From CAZFYZ01 sp964523735 (GTDB taxonomy: Bacteria > Armatimonadota > UBA5829): a stretch of 6,573 bases of DNA. The stretch lies in the NCBI GenBank assembly GCA_964523735.1, contig CAZFYZ010000170.1:1-6573 (forward strand). Reading direction: 5' to 3'. A program made the translations under genes and the position numbers. The notes under the pieces were generated by a model, which saw nothing but the letters and a program-made list of their open reading frames with translations, did not search any database and was not told the DNA's origin. Below, in pieces: positions 5,928-6,573 of this stretch (its first letter is position 1; the number at the start of each line of letters is the position of its first letter).

Positions 5928-6573
5928 TCAGCCGGGATCCGGCATTTCTTTCGCGTACACCACAGACCACTCTGAGGCTTCCTGGATGAAGTCGGTTGCG
6001 ACTGTTTCTGTCAGGCGCAAGACGTCCAAGCTCCACGCAGCCGGGTCAGTGTTGGCTTCGAACTGACCTGCGGCAATTCTTGCAATGAGAAGATCCGCCA
6101 ATCCGATACGACCATTCTGGTCGCTCCGGCCTAACAGGATTGTCCGCATGACGGATGATCGCTCCGCAAGGCGACGGCATTCTGATTGGAAGCGGATTCC
6201 GTTGAGGCTCGCCACGCTTGCAGGCAGCAGTGCAGCAAGAAAGACCAGCCATGGCGTCCACGCTTGGGTAACATGAACCCATTCCTCGGGCATGAGGTGA
6301 AGAGCCTCCGCGAGAAGGATTAGGACGTCCGCACTCACGCACACAATGACAGTGATGCTCAGCCAAGATGAAGCGCTCTCGGCGAACTCGTGCATGCGCC
6401 CCATCGTCCGGGCATTTCGATCATGATAAACTGCTTGTTCACCTAGCCAGCTACGTCGAACGTCCCGAAGTAGCCCCAAGGAATCAAGAGAGAGCACACG
6501 AACCTCCCGTGTCGCCGCGTTATGTCCTGCAAAAGTCGCTGGCTTCGCAAAGACGGCTGGTGATACAGAACGA
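5928..6573 (-). CDS. C-terminal part of a two-helix membrane protein, SLATT/2TM-effector-like (partial, 5' end beyond window)
   Basis: The frame runs open from the window end to TGA at 5928-5930, giving 214 visible residues. A GTG at 6497-6495 could serve as a start, but the 25 codons upstream are also open, so the real N-terminus is probably outside. Visible order: a helix with EQAVYHDRNAR (about 44-55), first membrane helix (about 70-90, WLSITVIVCVSADVLILLAE), second membrane helix (about 107-123, PWLVFLAALLPASVASLNG), then a charged helical tail with RLAERSSVM and a final WSVVYAKE. A YH-containing helix, two membrane helices, the LPA..A.L.G.R.Q pattern and a Trp near the C-terminus resemble the SLATT-type 2TM effector modules that follow SLOG or other sensor domains in conflict systems. 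This is by memory of the family and moderately sure. It converges on the operon, with 17 bases between the two stop codons. Confidence 0.6.
   Translation of the reverse strand, partial: RSVSPAVFAKPATFAGHNAATREVRVLSLDSLGLLRDVRRSWLGEQAVYHDRNARTMGRMHEFAESASSWLSITVIVCVSADVLILLAEALHLMPEEWVHVTQAWTPWLVFLAALLPASVASLNGIRFQSECRRLAERSSVMRTILLGRSDQNGRIGLADLLIARIAAGQFEANTDPAAWSLDVLRLTETVATDFIQEASEWSVVYAKEMPDPG

Noticed and set aside
5908..5930. TGATC / GATCA inverted repeat spanning both converging stop codons, considered as a bidirectional terminator
   Set aside because: The stem is only five pairs with a 13-base loop and no T-run. The two TGA stops themselves account for much of the symmetry.

Overview
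The window is a piece of bacterial accessory DNA with moderately high GC (estimated by eye in the mid-to-upper 50s percent). The leading substrate-binding protein has an N-terminal hydrophobic export or anchor segment and no lipobox cysteine. This fits a Gram-negative, probably proteobacterial host better than a Gram-positive one, but the sequence does not settle the taxon.

Positions 1-391 hold no intact gene. At about 165-342 lies the N-terminal remnant of a P-loop ATPase (OLD / AAA_15-like). It is broken by two apparent single-base deletions and cut off shortly after its Walker A helix. A sigma70-like promoter (346-374) sits at the edge of this remnant and points into the next gene.

Positions 392-5910 are a tight five-gene operon on the + strand: (1) an exported NMT1/SsuA-type substrate-binding protein; (2) a 457-residue protein with a possible TIR-like N-terminal fold and a helical remainder; (3) a 545-residue cytosolic protein whose middle contains a stretch resembling lobe 1 of a substrate-binding protein; (4) a divergent ABC ATPase; (5) an SsuC/TauC-type permease. 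Genes 2/3, 3/4 and 4/5 each overlap by four bases (ATGA, TTGA, GTGA), and genes 1 and 2 are 11 bases apart. All five are therefore likely made from one message with translational coupling.

Genes 1, 4 and 5 form a complete importer of the nitrate/sulfonate/taurine/thiamine-precursor class. The two uncharacterised genes lie inside that set, between the binding protein and the ATPase. The ATPase has replacements in the Q-loop and signature motif. The cassette may therefore be a signalling or conflict system built on an importer scaffold, in which ligand binding or transporter state is passed to cytosolic proteins 2 and 3. This is inference; I know of no named system with this order.

On the complement strand, converging on the operon, is the C-terminal part of a protein with two membrane helices (5928 to the window end). 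It resembles the SLATT/2TM effector modules found with SLOG or nucleotide-sensor domains in conflict systems. A broken OLD-like ATPase on one side and a 2TM-effector-like gene on the other are consistent with a defence-type island.
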